A stretch of 64,000 bases of DNA from Sutcliffiella cohnii (GCF_002250055.1 NZ_CP018866.1:512001-576000), one strand, 5' to 3'. Shown: positions 53,080 to 63,132, numbered from the stretch's first letter. A program made the numbers and translations. The notes: generated from the letters alone by a model not told the origin.

Positions 53080-54225
53080 TTGCGTTTATTATATATCGTT
53101 GTTATCGTTGCGTTTATTGATACTTTTTCACAGTTACCAATTATTGCGCCGTTTGCAGTGAGTGTTGGAGCCACTCCGTTAATAGTAGGTATCGTAATTG
53201 GGATGTACTCGTTTTCTAACATAGTCGGTAACATAATCTCCGGGTTGTTAATCGATAGAATTGGAGCGAAGGTTATTCTTTGGATTGGGATGGTGGCGGT
53301 AGGTATCGTCTTGTTCTTTTATTCTTTAGTAACAACACCTACTGAACTATTGATTGTTCGTTTTTTACACGGCCTAGTAGGGGGGTTGATCGTCCCGGCT
53401 GCATTCGTATTAATTAGTACGATGAAAAAGCGAGATGTGAAAAAAGGGAAAGCGATGGCATATTCAGGAGCGGCTGTTGGTGTTGCAGCAATTATTGGTC
53501 CTGCACTCGGTGGAGTGTTAACAAGTAAATTTGGATACGATGCTTTATTTTATTTAATCTCCACGCTAATGGTTGTATTCGGTATGTTTACGTTATTTTT
53601 TATTAAGTATGAAAAGGTGGATTCGAAATTAAAAACAAGTAAAGAAGGAAGTAACTTTAAATTAGTAACACCTTTAATTCATTCGTATTTGTCGATATTT
53701 ATATTATTGTTTACGTTAGGATTATTAACGTATACTTTACCGCTAAAGGTAGAAAGTTTGTTATTGAATTCGAGTACTACCGGAATATTGTTAAGTGTGT
53801 TCGGTATTGTAGCCATTTTATTTTTCTTATTACCAACTAATAAATTGTACGATCAAGCGAGAAAGTCAGTTTTAATGAAAATTGGGTTATTTTTAATCGC
53901 CCTATCGTTAGTTGCCTTATCATTGTCTAATGGGATATTAACTTTACTTCTATCGATGGCCGTTTTTGGAATTGGCTTTGCTTATATTTTCCCATCAACT
54001 AGTGCGACAGTGATGGAGTATTCAGGAGAATCTAGACAAGGAATAGCATTCGGGATTTTTTATTCGTGCTTTTCTTTAGGAGTTGTAACGGGATCTTTCG
54101 TTGCGGGGCTTTTAGCATTACAAGCCAATGAGTTATTCAGATTCGGTTCGATAACTGTTGTATCTATTGTATTTATCTTTATGTTCATTACAAGCAAAAA
54201 GAAAAAGCAAGCATTGGACAATTAA
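53080..54225 (+). CDS. MFS transporter, 12-helix type
   Basis: A protein of about 381 residues with 12 hydrophobic segments. GLLIDRIGAKVILWIGM near residue 60 is the MFS motif A region, and GAAVGVAAIIGPALGGVLTS near 130 is the antiporter motif C. It resembles drug or metabolite efflux MFS proteins of Bacillaceae; the substrate is unknown. The start is uncertain: the TTG at 53080 lies nine bases behind AGAAGG, while the frame is open from a TTG at 53059. Its stop codon lies in the loop of its own terminator. Confidence 0.82.
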   Translation: MRLLYIVVIVAFIDTFSQLPIIAPFAVSVGATPLIVGIVIGMYSFSNIVGNIISGLLIDRIGAKVILWIGMVAVGIVLFFYSLVTTPTELLIVRFLHGLVGGLIVPAAFVLISTMKKRDVKKGKAMAYSGAAVGVAAIIGPALGGVLTSKFGYDALFYLISTLMVVFGMFTLFFIKYEKVDSKLKTSKEGSNFKLVTPLIHSYLSIFILLFTLGLLTYTLPLKVESLLLNSSTTGILLSVFGIVAILFFLLPTNKLYDQARKSVLMKIGLFLIALSLVALSLSNGILTLLLSMAVFGIGFAYIFPSTSATVMEYSGESRQGIAFGIFYSCFSLGVVTGSFVAGLLALQANELFRFGSITVVSIVFIFMFITSKKKKQALDN

Positions 54226-54247
54226 ATGTCTATGCTTGCTTTTTTTT
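54205..54247 (+). terminator. Terminator overlapping the MFS 3' end
   Basis: AAGCAAGCAT (54205-54214) pairs with ATGCTTGCTT (54232-54241), followed by eight T residues. The MFS stop codon is in the loop. Confidence 0.85.
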
Positions 54248-54272
54248 AGTAATAAAAATTGTAAGGCGAGAA

Positions 54273-55223
54273 TTACACGCCTAATTTCACTTTCAATTTG
54301 TCTAGCATATCGACTGTCATTTTTTCTAAGTCGTACTCTGCCTTGAAGCCCCATTCTTCTTTTGCAGATGTGCAATCGATAGAATTAGGCCAGCTATCTG
54401 CAATCGTTTGACGAACAGGGTCTACATTATAATCAATTCTAAAGTTAGGAATATGCTTACGTATTTCTGCCGCAATTTGTTCAGGTTCAAAGCTCATTGC
54501 TGTTACGTTAAATGAGTTACGATGACTTAATGCTGCTGGATCTGCTTCCATTAAATCGACAATTGCGTTTAAAGCGTCTGGCATATACATCATGTCCATA
54601 TACGTGTTTTTATCAATATAGGAAGTATATTTACCGTTTTTGAGCGCTTCATAATAAATTTCTACCGCATAATCAGTCGTACCACCACCTGGAGGAGCAA
54701 CGTAAGAAATTAAACCAGGGAAACGAAGTCCACGTGTGTCTACACCGAATTTATGATAATAGTAGTCGCATAATAATTCTCCAGCTACTTTATTGACACC
54801 GTACATAGTAGTTGGACGTTGAATCGTATCTTGTGGTGTTAAATCTTTCGGTGTCATTGGACCGAATGCTCCAATAGAACTTGGAGTGAAAAATTGTGTA
54901 TTTAGTTCACGTGCAACTTCAAGAGCGTTTACTAATCCGCCCATATTTAAATTCCATGCAAGTAGCGGTTTCGCTTCCGCTGTAGCAGATAGTAGTGCTG
55001 CTAAATGGACTACTGTATCCACGTCATATTTTTTCGCGATATGAAACATTCCTTTTGCGTCCGTAACGTCTAATATTTCAAACGGTCCGCTCTTTACAAC
55101 ATCACTGCCGTTATCACGTATGTCTGTAGCGATAACGTTCGTATCACCATAAATGTCCCTTAATTTCATCGTTAGCTCTGATCCAATTTGTCCAAGCGCT
55201 CCGGTTAATAATATTTTCTTCAT
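54273..55223 (-). CDS. tdh: L-threonine 3-dehydrogenase, extended SDR type
   Basis: A 316-residue NAD-dependent epimerase-like dehydrogenase. The nucleotide motif is [14 protein letters not shown] (residues 4-17), the catalytic serine region is [10 protein letters not shown] near 113, and the YxxxK motif is [10 protein letters not shown] near 140. This short-chain Tdh oxidises L-threonine to 2-amino-3-ketobutyrate, the substrate of the enzyme encoded immediately upstream. It lies 25 bp after kbl in the same operon. The length is normal and the motifs intact. Confidence 0.9.
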   Translation of the reverse strand: MKKILLTGALGQIGSELTMKLRDIYGDTNVIATDIRDNGSDVVKSGPFEILDVTDAKGMFHIAKKYDVDTVVHLAALLSATAEAKPLLAWNLNMGGLVNALEVARELNTQFFTPSSIGAFGPMTPKDLTPQDTIQRPTTMYGVNKVAGELLCDYYYHKFGVDTRGLRFPGLISYVAPPGGGTTDYAVEIYYEALKNGKYTSYIDKNTYMDMMYMPDALNAIVDLMEADPAALSHRNSFNVTAMSFEPEQIAAEIRKHIPNFRIDYNVDPVRQTIADSWPNSIDCTSAKEEWGFKAEYDLEKMTVDMLDKLKVKLGV

Positions 55224-55248
55224 TATTGATTTCCCCCAAATAAAACGA

Positions 55249-56439
55249 TTAAATGATGTTTAATTCTTTACCAACCTTTTCGTAAATAGAGATAGCTTCG
55301 TCTAACATTTCTTTCGTATGAGCTGCAGTTGGCATGTTGCGAACACGTCCTGTTCCTTGTGGTACTGTTGGGAAGACGATTGATTTTGCATACACACCTT
55401 CTTCATAGAGACGTTTACTGAAAGTTTGTGTTAATGTTTCATCCCCAATAATACAAGGAGTAATCGGAGTTTCGCTGTCGCCAATATTAAAGCCTAAATC
55501 TTTCAATCCTTTTTTCAAGTAATCACCATTTTCCCATAGGCGATCATGAAGCTCTGTGCTTTCCATTAATATTTCAAGTGAACGAATACATGCCGCAATA
55601 TCAGCTGGTGGTAATGAAGTAGAAAAAAGAAATGGTCTACTTCTTACTTTTAACCAATCAATTAATTCTTGTTTACCAGCAACGTATCCACCTACGACAC
55701 CGATCGCTTTCGATAGTGTGCCAATTTGGAAGTCTACCTTATCAGAAAGTCCGAAATGTTTAACTGTGCCTGCACCTTTACCTAATACACCAGATCCATG
55801 TGCATCATCTACGTATGTGATGAGGTCGAATTCTTCTGCAATTTCTACGATTTCTGGTAGTTTCGCAACGTCACCATCCATAGAGAACACGCCATCTGTA
55901 ATGACCATAATTTTGTTATATTGCCCAGATTCTTTAGCTGCCTTTGCTTTAGCTCTTAAATCATCCATGTCAGAGTGATTGAAGCGAATGATTTTTGCTT
56001 TCGATAAACGGCATCCATCAATAATAGAAGCATGGTTTAGTTCGTCAGAAAGGATTGCGTCGTTTTTATCCATTACTGCAGATATAGCAGCCATATTACA
56101 ATTGAACCCAGACTGGTAAGCGATAGCAGCTTCTGTATGTTTAAATTTTGCAATTGTATCTTCAAGCTTCGTGTGAAGAGAAAGTGTCCCGTTAATAGTA
56201 CGTACTGCTCCGGCTCCAACCCCGAATTCTTCAATTGCTTTTGTAGCAACTTCTTTTAATCTTTCATCTGTAGCTAAACCTAAATAGTTGTTAGAGGAAA
56301 GGTTAATTAATTCTTTCCCGTTAATTTTAATTTTTGAACCGTTAGGACTTTCCAATGGATCAATGACGTTATATAAGCCTTTCCCTTTTAAATCATCAAG
56401 ATGGTGTTGTAAAAATTGATCTAATACATTACTAGACAT
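55249..56439 (-). CDS. kbl: Glycine C-acetyltransferase (2-amino-3-ketobutyrate CoA ligase)
   Basis: A 396-residue fold-type I PLP enzyme of the alpha-oxoamine synthase family. The PLP lysine is in [13 protein letters not shown] near residue 242, the aspartate is in [14 protein letters not shown] near 210, and [15 protein letters not shown] is near 48. It cleaves 2-amino-3-ketobutyrate with CoA to glycine and acetyl-CoA. With tdh it forms the threonine-to-glycine pathway. It is the first gene of the pair. Upstream are a 10-bp palindrome AGTGTACACT (56508-56517) and a cre-like half site (GTAAGCG on the minus strand), which hint at carbon control. Confidence 0.92.
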   Translation of the reverse strand: MSSNVLDQFLQHHLDDLKGKGLYNVIDPLESPNGSKIKINGKELINLSSNNYLGLATDERLKEVATKAIEEFGVGAGAVRTINGTLSLHTKLEDTIAKFKHTEAAIAYQSGFNCNMAAISAVMDKNDAILSDELNHASIIDGCRLSKAKIIRFNHSDMDDLRAKAKAAKESGQYNKIMVITDGVFSMDGDVAKLPEIVEIAEEFDLITYVDDAHGSGVLGKGAGTVKHFGLSDKVDFQIGTLSKAIGVVGGYVAGKQELIDWLKVRSRPFLFSTSLPPADIAACIRSLEILMESTELHDRLWENGDYLKKGLKDLGFNIGDSETPITPCIIGDETLTQTFSKRLYEEGVYAKSIVFPTVPQGTGRVRNMPTAAHTKEMLDEAISIYEKVGKELNII

Positions 56440-56670
56440 TTAATGAGCCTCCTTATTATGAATAAAACGCTTACCTGTTTATTGTGTAAGGATAAGTGTT
56501 TTTATGTAGTGTACACTTTATTTTTGTAAAAACCTTATTATATAAAGTATTATACAACATTATATTCATATGTGCTACTTTAATTGTTTGTCTACAAAAG
56601 ACACAAGACTTATCCTTATAACAGTTAGAGTGTGCAATCAACTATGTCTAATACTCTGAACATATAAGAA

Positions 56671-56708
56671 TAAGACTGTTTCCACATTATGAAAGTGGTA
56701 ACAGTCTT
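56671..56708. terminator. Terminator of the acyl-CoA dehydrogenase gene
   Basis: AAGACTGTT with CCAC at the left (56672-56685) pairs with GTGG and AACAGTCTT at the right, forming a long stem with a small bulge just past the minus-strand stop. Confidence 0.75.
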
Positions 56709-56718
56709 ATGGAAAGTT

Positions 56719-57876
56719 CTACTCTTCAAGTGCTTTTTTGGCTAATAGGGATAGAGTAATATCATCGGATGGGGGATTATGCAATCCAGCACGTACATCA
56801 CGATAATAACGTTGTAAAGGGGAAGATAATTGTAAGCTTTGTGCGCCAACTATTCTCATAGCTTCATCGACAATTTCGATTGCTGAGTTTGTTACAGTAT
56901 ATTTCACTGCTGCAAGCTCTTCGATAAGTTCTTCTCTTTTTGTCGGGTGTTCATCCCATTTTCTAGCGACACTATATAAAAAATGGCGTGCCGTCATTAA
57001 TTTGACGTCCATTTTTCCGATTCTTTCTCTAACTTTTGGAACTTCCTTAATTGGATGTGGCAAACTGTTAGGTTGATATTCTTTTGCGAATTTGACTGCT
57101 TCATTTCTTGCTGCAATAGCAATACCTAAATAGCATGCAGGGATGTGTAAAAGCCAACCTTGTGGTTTATTTTGACGTACTACTTTCGTTTGAATTAAGG
57201 CATCTTCTGTCACTATAACGTTATCTAATAGTAAATCATCACTTCGCGTTGCTCGCATGCTCATCGTTTCCCAAGTTTCTTCAATCGATAAGCCTTTCAC
57301 ATCTCGAGGAAGTATAAATTCTCCAACATCACCCGTCTCTTCAATAGTGGCCGAGATGATAAAATAATCTAATATAGGTGCTAAAGATGCAAATGATTTA
57401 CGACCATTTATAATCCAGTTACCGTCCACATTTTTAGCGGTAGTAGTTGGCTTTCCACCTCTAGCAGGGCTGCCCGTTTCTTTTTCAGAATGTGCACTGT
57501 TAAGAAGTTTTTGATGTTCGACAACTTCCTTACAAATGTGTTCGAACGTTTGCTTTGGCCAAGGTCTGTACGTAGCAACGTTCATAAGTATTCCTAAATG
57601 CCAGCCAAGACATAAGGCGGTTGGACCATCTCCTTGGGCAATGGTTTCTTGTAGCAAAAGAAAATCGTAGAGACCGCCACCTTTGCCACCATATTCTTTT
57701 GGAATAGTTAAATCTAAAAGTTGTGCTTTTTTAATATCAGCGAAATTATCGAAAGGAAAAGCCGCTTGCTCATCATGAAAAGCTGCTCTTTCAGAAAAGA
57801 TTTGTGCAAGTTGACTTGCTTTTTCAACTAATTCGGATTGTGATTTTGTGGTGGAAAAATTAGTTATGCCGTTCAT
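56719..57876 (-). CDS. Acyl-CoA dehydrogenase family flavoprotein (YdbM-like)
   Basis: A 385-residue acyl-CoA dehydrogenase-fold protein: an N-terminal helical domain (1-115, with LTIPKEYGGKGGGLYDFLLL), a beta domain (116-225, NGRKSFASLAPILDYFIISA) and a C-terminal four-helix domain (226-385, with IGKMDVKLMTARHFLYSVA and VGAQSLQLSSPLQRYYRDVR). The overall match is to B. subtilis YdbM-type proteins. It probably oxidises an acyl-CoA or a related substrate with FAD, but the usual catalytic glutamate could not be placed by eye. It is a single gene with a GAGGAG site. Confidence 0.82.
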   Translation of the reverse strand: MNGITNFSTTKSQSELVEKASQLAQIFSERAAFHDEQAAFPFDNFADIKKAQLLDLTIPKEYGGKGGGLYDFLLLQETIAQGDGPTALCLGWHLGILMNVATYRPWPKQTFEHICKEVVEHQKLLNSAHSEKETGSPARGGKPTTTAKNVDGNWIINGRKSFASLAPILDYFIISATIEETGDVGEFILPRDVKGLSIEETWETMSMRATRSDDLLLDNVIVTEDALIQTKVVRQNKPQGWLLHIPACYLGIAIAARNEAVKFAKEYQPNSLPHPIKEVPKVRERIGKMDVKLMTARHFLYSVARKWDEHPTKREELIEELAAVKYTVTNSAIEIVDEAMRIVGAQSLQLSSPLQRYYRDVRAGLHNPPSDDITLSLLAKKALEE

Positions 57877-58106
57877 TTTAACACGAGTCTCCTCTCATTT
57901 ATTCTAAACTTGAAAGATGTTTATACTTGTTTGTGAATTACTTCAAATAAAATAATCAATTCATTTTTCTGAGTTTATCTTATCATATCAGTTGGATGCA
58001 TATGGAATTTTAAGCTTTCATTATTACACATGAAGATGTGGGCTAGTAACGAAAACTAGATTATACTATTTGTAAGAGAAACAAGAATAAGAATGGGAGT
58101 GGAAGA

Positions 58107-58358
58107 ATGAATAAAACATTGGCAGCAGTTGGATGCTTCTTTATTTTTATATCGGCGTTTTTATTTGGTGTAAAACATATAACAGCTGCGATTACAATTT
58201 CTTATGTTAATAGTGTTCAAACGAATTACTTTGCTGGAGGCTATGAATCAATTGAAACGGGTATTACTTTTTGGACGATATTATCATTATTATTCGGGTT
58301 ACTGTTATTAGTTTATAGTTTGTGGGGGAATGTAAGAAAATTACGTGGGACTAAATAA
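58107..58358 (+). CDS. Small two-helix membrane protein, unknown
   Basis: An 83-residue protein with a hydrophobic helix at residues 4-24, a short loop rich in Tyr/Asn/Gly (VNSVQTNYFAGGYESIETG) and a second helix at about 54-72, ending in a basic tail. A GGGAGTGGAAG region precedes the ATG. I do not recognise the family. It lies 38 bp upstream of an oxidoreductase gene in the same direction and may be cotranscribed. Confidence 0.6.
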   Translation: MNKTLAAVGCFFIFISAFLFGVKHITAAITISYVNSVQTNYFAGGYESIETGITFWTILSLLFGLLLLVYSLWGNVRKLRGTK

Positions 58359-58396
58359 TTATTTTATATTGTTGTAATGGAAAGGCGTGAATTTGT

Positions 58397-59506
58397 GTGA
58401 TTGTAGTAATTGGAGCTGGTGTAGTCGGTGCTTCCGCAGCATATCACTTAGCGAAGGCAGGAGCAGACGTAACTGTCATTGATCGATTCGATCGGGGGCA
58501 GGCAACAGATGCTGCAGCAGGTATTGTTTGTCCATGGCTTTCACAACGTCGCAATAAAGCATGGTATGAATTAGTGAAAGGTGGCGCCCGTCATTATCCA
58601 CAATTAATAAAACAATTAAAAGCAGATGGAGAAACAGAAACGGGCTATAAGCAAGTTGGTGCTATTAGTATTCATTCTGATATAGAAAAATTAGAGAAAA
58701 TGGCAGAAAGAGCGAGAACTCGTCGGGAAGATGCACCGGAAATAGGTGAGATAAAAATACTATCTCCTGAGGAAACGAAAAAACTATTTCCACCTATAAG
58801 CGAAGAGTACGGTTCTGTTTATGTTAGTGGAGGAGCAAGAGTAAACGGACGTGCATTACGAGATGCCCTTATTAGAGCGGCGCAAAAAAATGGTGCGAAG
58901 TTTATAAACGGAGATGCAAGTCTTGTAATAGATGAAGATGAAATAAAAGGTGTAAAAGTTAATAGTATGGAGCTAGAAGTTGAAAAAGTAATAATTACAG
59001 CAGGAGCTTGGGCAAAAGAGCTTTTTCAATCACATCGTATTAATTTTGATGTCACTCCTCAAAAAGCACAAATTGTACATTTAGAAATAGAGGATGAAAC
59101 GACGAACGATTGGCCGGTTGTCATGCCGCCGAATAATCAATACATGTTAACTTTCAAAGATGGAAAGGTTGTAATTGGGGCCACTCATGAAGATGATGTC
59201 GGTTTTGACACACGTGTGACGGCAGGTGGGTTAAATGAAATATTTTCAAAGGCACTTCAAGTTGCACCAGGTCTTTCAGAGGCAACAGTAGTAGAAACTC
59301 GGGTCGGTTTTCGTCCATTTACCCCTGGCTTTCTTCCAATTATCGGTGAAGTCCCAACGATAAAAGGAGCATTTGTCGTGAACGGATTAGGAGCATCAGG
59401 CTTAACAAGCGGTCCATATTTAGGAAGCGAGATTGCTAAGCTTACACTAGGAGAGCCATTAGAAATAGATATTAGTCTATATGAAGTCGGTAATGCTTTT
59501 ATGTAA
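58397..59506 (+). CDS. FAD-dependent amino-acid oxidoreductase (DadA/glycine-oxidase-like)
   Basis: A 369-residue DAO-family flavoenzyme. The N-terminal ADP-binding motif is VIGAGVVGASAAYHLAKAG (residues 4-22), followed by DRFDRGQATDAAAGI. The C-terminal FAD region is VVNGLGASGLTSGPYLG near 333, and VETRVGFRPFTPGFLPIIG near 300 is typical of D-amino-acid dehydrogenase or glycine oxidase relatives. It would deaminate an amino acid or amine in the cytoplasm; the substrate is unknown. It starts with GTG behind AAAGGCG. A strong terminator begins at its stop. Confidence 0.85.
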   Translation: MIVVIGAGVVGASAAYHLAKAGADVTVIDRFDRGQATDAAAGIVCPWLSQRRNKAWYELVKGGARHYPQLIKQLKADGETETGYKQVGAISIHSDIEKLEKMAERARTRREDAPEIGEIKILSPEETKKLFPPISEEYGSVYVSGGARVNGRALRDALIRAAQKNGAKFINGDASLVIDEDEIKGVKVNSMELEVEKVIITAGAWAKELFQSHRINFDVTPQKAQIVHLEIEDETTNDWPVVMPPNNQYMLTFKDGKVVIGATHEDDVGFDTRVTAGGLNEIFSKALQVAPGLSEATVVETRVGFRPFTPGFLPIIGEVPTIKGAFVVNGLGASGLTSGPYLGSEIAKLTLGEPLEIDISLYEVGNAFM

Positions 59507-59545
59507 AAAAACGGTGTTTGCCAAAAGGGCTAACACCGTTTTTTA
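59505..59545 (+). terminator. Terminator of the FAD oxidoreductase gene
   Basis: AAAAAACGGTGTT (59505-59517) pairs with AACACCGTTTTTT (59532-59544). Confidence 0.9.
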
Positions 59546-59598
59546 TTTGGTTCGGTAGAAAGGCAGCTTCCCTTGTTATACCAATATAAAAATGATAT

Positions 59599-59614
59599 AC
59601 TTACCTAGGTAAGT
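59599..59614. promoter_or_regulatory. MarR-type operator palindrome
   Basis: ACTTACCTAGGTAAGT is a perfect 16-bp palindrome 30 bp before the marR start codon. MarR dimers bind palindromes of this size, and the position suggests autoregulation and control of the downstream MFS gene. Confidence 0.75.
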
Positions 59615-59644
59615 AATTAGTAGTAAAGGTGTTGGAACGAGAAA

Positions 59645-60064
59645 ATGGAAGATAGTCTTCAATTGTTTCATAAAATTCATCAGTTATCACGAAAAGTAAT
59701 GAAAGATAATAATCAAATTTTACAGCCGTTCTCCATTTATAGTGGGCAATGGACTGTTTTGTACGTTTTGAAAACACAAGGTACCCAAACAATTTCCGAG
59801 CTTTCGGATTATTTATCGGTTGAAGCGCCACCGATGACTAGAATGATACAACGGTTAGAAAAGCAAGGATATGTAGTTCGGACAACAGGAGAGGATAAGC
59901 GAGTCAAACGTATTCAGCTTACCGAAAAAGCATTGCTAGAATATCCTAAATGGGAAGAAGCTATTGCGAAAAGAAAAGAGGAAATCATGAGTAATTTATC
60001 ATCAAAAGAAGAGCTGCTTACGCTGTTAAATGAAATGTTAGAGCAGATTAACACCAAAAAGTAA
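59645..60064 (+). CDS. MarR-family transcriptional regulator
   Basis: A 139-residue winged-HTH protein. The recognition region is TISELSDYLSVEAPPMTRMI and QRLEKQGYVVRTTGED (about residues 50-85), with the wing KRVKRIQLTEKAL. The ATG is favoured; the ribosome site is weak (GGAACGAG). It lies 13 bp upstream of an MFS transporter gene, forming a regulator-pump operon like yusOP of B. subtilis. The palindrome at 59599-59614 is the probable operator. Confidence 0.87.
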   Translation: MEDSLQLFHKIHQLSRKVMKDNNQILQPFSIYSGQWTVLYVLKTQGTQTISELSDYLSVEAPPMTRMIQRLEKQGYVVRTTGEDKRVKRIQLTEKALLEYPKWEEAIAKRKEEIMSNLSSKEELLTLLNEMLEQINTKK

Positions 60065-60077
60065 GGAGGGAAAATGG

Positions 60078-61286
60078 ATGGAAACACAAAAACTATGGAC
60101 AAAAAGTTTTATTTCTGTTGCATTGAGTAACTTTTTTGCATTTGTAGCTTTTTATTATTTATTAGTCATTTTCCCTGTATACGCAATTACGGAATATAAA
60201 ACTAGTGAAACGATTGCTGGATTATTTGTCACGGTATTTATTCTTTCCGCTATTATTATACGACCAATCGCAGGGAGATGGATTAATACACTTGGGAAAA
60301 GGAAAGTATTAATGATGTCTCTCCTTCTATTTTTTATAGGATCACTACTCTATACGTTTATAGAATCGGTCACGGGATTATTAATTCTTCGATTTTTTCA
60401 TGGGATTGGGTTTGGGATGATCACAACAATTATGGGAGCGATTGTTGCAGATATAATTCCTGAAAAGCGTAGAGGAGAAGGAATGGGATATTATGCATTA
60501 ACGATGAACTTAGCGATGGTTATTGGTCCGTTTTTAGGTTTAACTGCGATTCAAAATTGGGGTATGAATACGACATTCCTTATAAGTGTAATCTTTTCAT
60601 TCCTAGCTCTTTTAATAGGTATTAACTTATTGTTTGAACAAAAAGGGATGACGAATGCAAAATCAGAAAAAGAGGTTGGAAGCTTTAAAATCGGTGATCT
60701 GTTTGAAGGAAGTGCAGTCCGAATTTCGCTAGTTGCAGCATTTTTTGCGGTAACTCATGCTTCAATCCTTTCGTTTGTTTCCGTTTATGCTGCCGAAATA
60801 GGCTTAGTAAAAGCGGGTAGTTATTTTTTCGTTGTTTATGCAGTAGTACTTTTAATATCACGTCCGTTTACGGGAAAATGGTATGACCGTTATGGTGAGA
60901 ACGCAATAATATATCCTTCCTTACTATTATTTGCTGTAGGCTTATTTTTATTAAGTTCTGCTGATTCAGCTTTCCTTTTCTTACTATCAGCCGCGTTTAT
61001 TGGTCTTGGGTGGGGAACCACTTTTCCAAGCTTACAAACGATTGCGATTGCCCAATCACCACCACATAAGCGTGGGCTTGCAACGGCAACGTTCCTTTCT
61101 ATATTCGATTTAGGAATTGCTTTCGGTTCGTTTGCTGTTGGTGTTATTGGAGCGGCGTACGGGTTTGGCTTATTGTATCTCGTAAACTCGTTTTACGTAT
61201 TTATAGGTATAGCAGTTTACTATGTATTACATGGTAAAATAAGTGCTCTTTTAAGAAAAAAAGAGGCTAACAGTATTATAGAATAA
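60078..61286 (+). CDS. MFS efflux transporter
   Basis: A 402-residue MFS protein with 12 helices. Motif A is GRWINTLGKRKVLMM near residue 65, motif C is NLAMVIGPFLGLTA near 150, and FTGKWYDRYGENAI opens the second half near 265. An AAGGAGGG site precedes the ATG. It is cotranscribed with the upstream marR gene, so it is probably an inducible efflux pump for a compound sensed by that regulator. The substrate is unknown. Confidence 0.88.
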   Translation: METQKLWTKSFISVALSNFFAFVAFYYLLVIFPVYAITEYKTSETIAGLFVTVFILSAIIIRPIAGRWINTLGKRKVLMMSLLLFFIGSLLYTFIESVTGLLILRFFHGIGFGMITTIMGAIVADIIPEKRRGEGMGYYALTMNLAMVIGPFLGLTAIQNWGMNTTFLISVIFSFLALLIGINLLFEQKGMTNAKSEKEVGSFKIGDLFEGSAVRISLVAAFFAVTHASILSFVSVYAAEIGLVKAGSYFFVVYAVVLLISRPFTGKWYDRYGENAIIYPSLLLFAVGLFLLSSADSAFLFLLSAAFIGLGWGTTFPSLQTIAIAQSPPHKRGLATATFLSIFDLGIAFGSFAVGVIGAAYGFGLLYLVNSFYVFIGIAVYYVLHGKISALLRKKEANSIIE

Positions 61287-61290
61287 GATC

Positions 61291-61330
61291 AAAAAGTCTA
61301 TTTTTAATGTTCGTTAAAAATAGACTTTTT
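61291..61330 (+). terminator. Terminator of the marR-MFS operon
   Basis: AAAAAGTCTATTTTT pairs with AAAAATAGACTTTTT across a short loop, ending in T residues. Confidence 0.9.
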
Positions 61331-61481
61331 TGACGTTTATATCCCTAAAAAAATGTTTTGAGTTTATCTTAACTAAAAATAGGGTACAGAAAAATACGGT
61401 AAGAAAGCAAAAGTGAGTATTCCAATCTATTTGTAAGTATTTATATATCTACTACCTGTAATTTTTATATGTTCTAAGAAA

Positions 61482-61598
61482 ATGGAAGGATATCATGAAA
61501 AACAATGGAATACCGCATTTTATTTAAACCCGACATTATGGTTAAATTTTATAGGTACACAAAAAAAGAGAATAAAGGAAGTGCATGAATTTGGGTAA
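61482..61598 (+). other. Possible 38-codon upstream ORF overlapping opuD
   Basis: A frame from an ATG at 61482 runs to a TAA at 61596-61598, overlapping the opuD start at 61585. It would encode MEGYHEKQWNTAFYLNPTLW and about 18 more residues. The ribosome site is weak, so this may be chance. The rest of the 61331-61584 gap shows no clear promoter or structure. Confidence 0.25.
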
Positions 61599-63132
61599 AG
61601 GTGATAGGACAGTCTTTAAAGTATCCGTTGGGATAGCAGCTATATTCGTATTAATCGGTGTGCTAATTCCAGAACAGTTAGGTGCAGCGATGGGAGTTGC
61701 GCAAAGCTCTATTTTAGAAAATTTCGGTTGGTTTTATCAACTCGTTGTAACATTTATCCTCATATTCGCCATTTATTTAATCTTCAGTAAGTATGGAAAA
61801 ATTAAGTTAGGTCCTAAAGATTCAAAACCTGATTATTCACGACCAACTTGGTTTGCAATGTTATTCTCCGCTGGAATGGGTATCGGACTATTATTTTATG
61901 GTATTTCCGAACCAGTTTCTCACTTTTCATCACCTCCAATGGGTGAGGGATCAACAGAACAATCCGCGATTTTAGGAATGAGATACACTTGGCTTCATTG
62001 GGGATTACACGCATGGGCTATTTATGCCGTTGTAGCATTAGCACTTGCATATCAGAAATTTAAAAAGAATGCACCAGGATTAATGAGTGCCACTTTATAT
62101 CCTGTACTTGGTGAAAAGGTGAAAGGTCCTATAGGTAAAACAGTTGATGTAGTGGCTGTTTTCGCTACATTATTTGGAGTAGCAGCCTCATTAGGTTTAG
62201 GGTCGCAGCAAATAAACGCTGGATTAGAATATTTAGTCGGTATACCAAATAACTTTACCGTTCAAATGTTAATAATGGCGATTATTACTGTACTTTTCAT
62301 CATTTCAGCAAATACAGGAATTTCGAAAGGAATAAAATATTTAAGTAATATAAATATGTCCCTAGCAGTTTTATTGTTTTTTACAATGCTTATTTTAGGG
62401 CCAACGCTATTCCTATTAAATATGTTTAGTACTACGTTAGGTAGTTACATTCAAAACTTACCAAATATGGGATTACGTTTATCTCCATTTAATGCGCAAG
62501 AAGCAGCGTGGACACAAGGATGGACGGTCTTTTACTGGGCATGGTGGGTTTCATGGACACCGTTCGTCGGTATGTTCATTGCTCGTGTATCTAGAGGAAG
62601 AACGATTCGTGAATTTATGATAGCGGTATTACTTGTCCCAACTTTAGTTTGTGGTTTATGGTTCACTGTTTTCGGTGGAACGGGTATTTATTTAGAGTTA
62701 GTTCAAGGGTTAAATGTTTCAGGTCAAGGATTCGAAACAGCAATATTCTATGTGTTTGAACATTTACCGCTAGGTGCTTTACTATCAGTCTTAACAGTTG
62801 CGCTCGTAACGACCTTCTTCGTAACATCTGCTGACTCGGCAACGTTCGTTTTAGGAATGTTAACATCTAACGGGTCGTTAAACCCTTCGAATAAAGTGAA
62901 AATGATCTGGGCAGTTATTTTAGTTGCTTCTACATCTGTCTTACTGTATTCGGGAGGACTTGCAGGGCTACAAACTGCCATTATTGTTAGCGCCTTACCA
63001 CTAACAATTATTGTATTAATAATGTGTTATGGCATCGTAAAAGCTTTACAAAAAGATGTGAAAGAAACAGTAACTACAGAAGTAAAACAAAAAAGCACTA
63101 TTTCAACAAAAAAAGAATCAAAAACAGCTTAG
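61585..63132 (+). CDS. opuD: BCCT-family glycine betaine transporter (OpuD-like)
   Basis: A 515-residue protein with 12 helices of the betaine/choline/carnitine family. Hallmarks are the glycine-rich FSAGMGIGLLFYGISEP near residue 92, and YWAWWVSWTPFVGMFIARVS near 315 with its tryptophan box for trimethylammonium groups. It imports glycine betaine or related osmolytes with Na+ under osmotic stress. The C-terminal tail is charged (KDVKETVTTEVKQKS), as in osmosensing members. An AAAGGAAG site precedes the ATG. It is a single gene with a terminator; OpuD is the nearest Bacillus namesake. Confidence 0.88.
   Translation: MNLGKGDRTVFKVSVGIAAIFVLIGVLIPEQLGAAMGVAQSSILENFGWFYQLVVTFILIFAIYLIFSKYGKIKLGPKDSKPDYSRPTWFAMLFSAGMGIGLLFYGISEPVSHFSSPPMGEGSTEQSAILGMRYTWLHWGLHAWAIYAVVALALAYQKFKKNAPGLMSATLYPVLGEKVKGPIGKTVDVVAVFATLFGVAASLGLGSQQINAGLEYLVGIPNNFTVQMLIMAIITVLFIISANTGISKGIKYLSNINMSLAVLLFFTMLILGPTLFLLNMFSTTLGSYIQNLPNMGLRLSPFNAQEAAWTQGWTVFYWAWWVSWTPFVGMFIARVSRGRTIREFMIAVLLVPTLVCGLWFTVFGGTGIYLELVQGLNVSGQGFETAIFYVFEHLPLGALLSVLTVALVTTFFVTSADSATFVLGMLTSNGSLNPSNKVKMIWAVILVASTSVLLYSGGLAGLQTAIIVSALPLTIIVLIMCYGIVKALQKDVKETVTTEVKQKSTISTKKESKTA

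Noticed and set aside
56440..56718. T-box or other leader RNA upstream of kbl
   Set aside because: No T-box core sequence or long leader hairpin is visible; only short palindromes.
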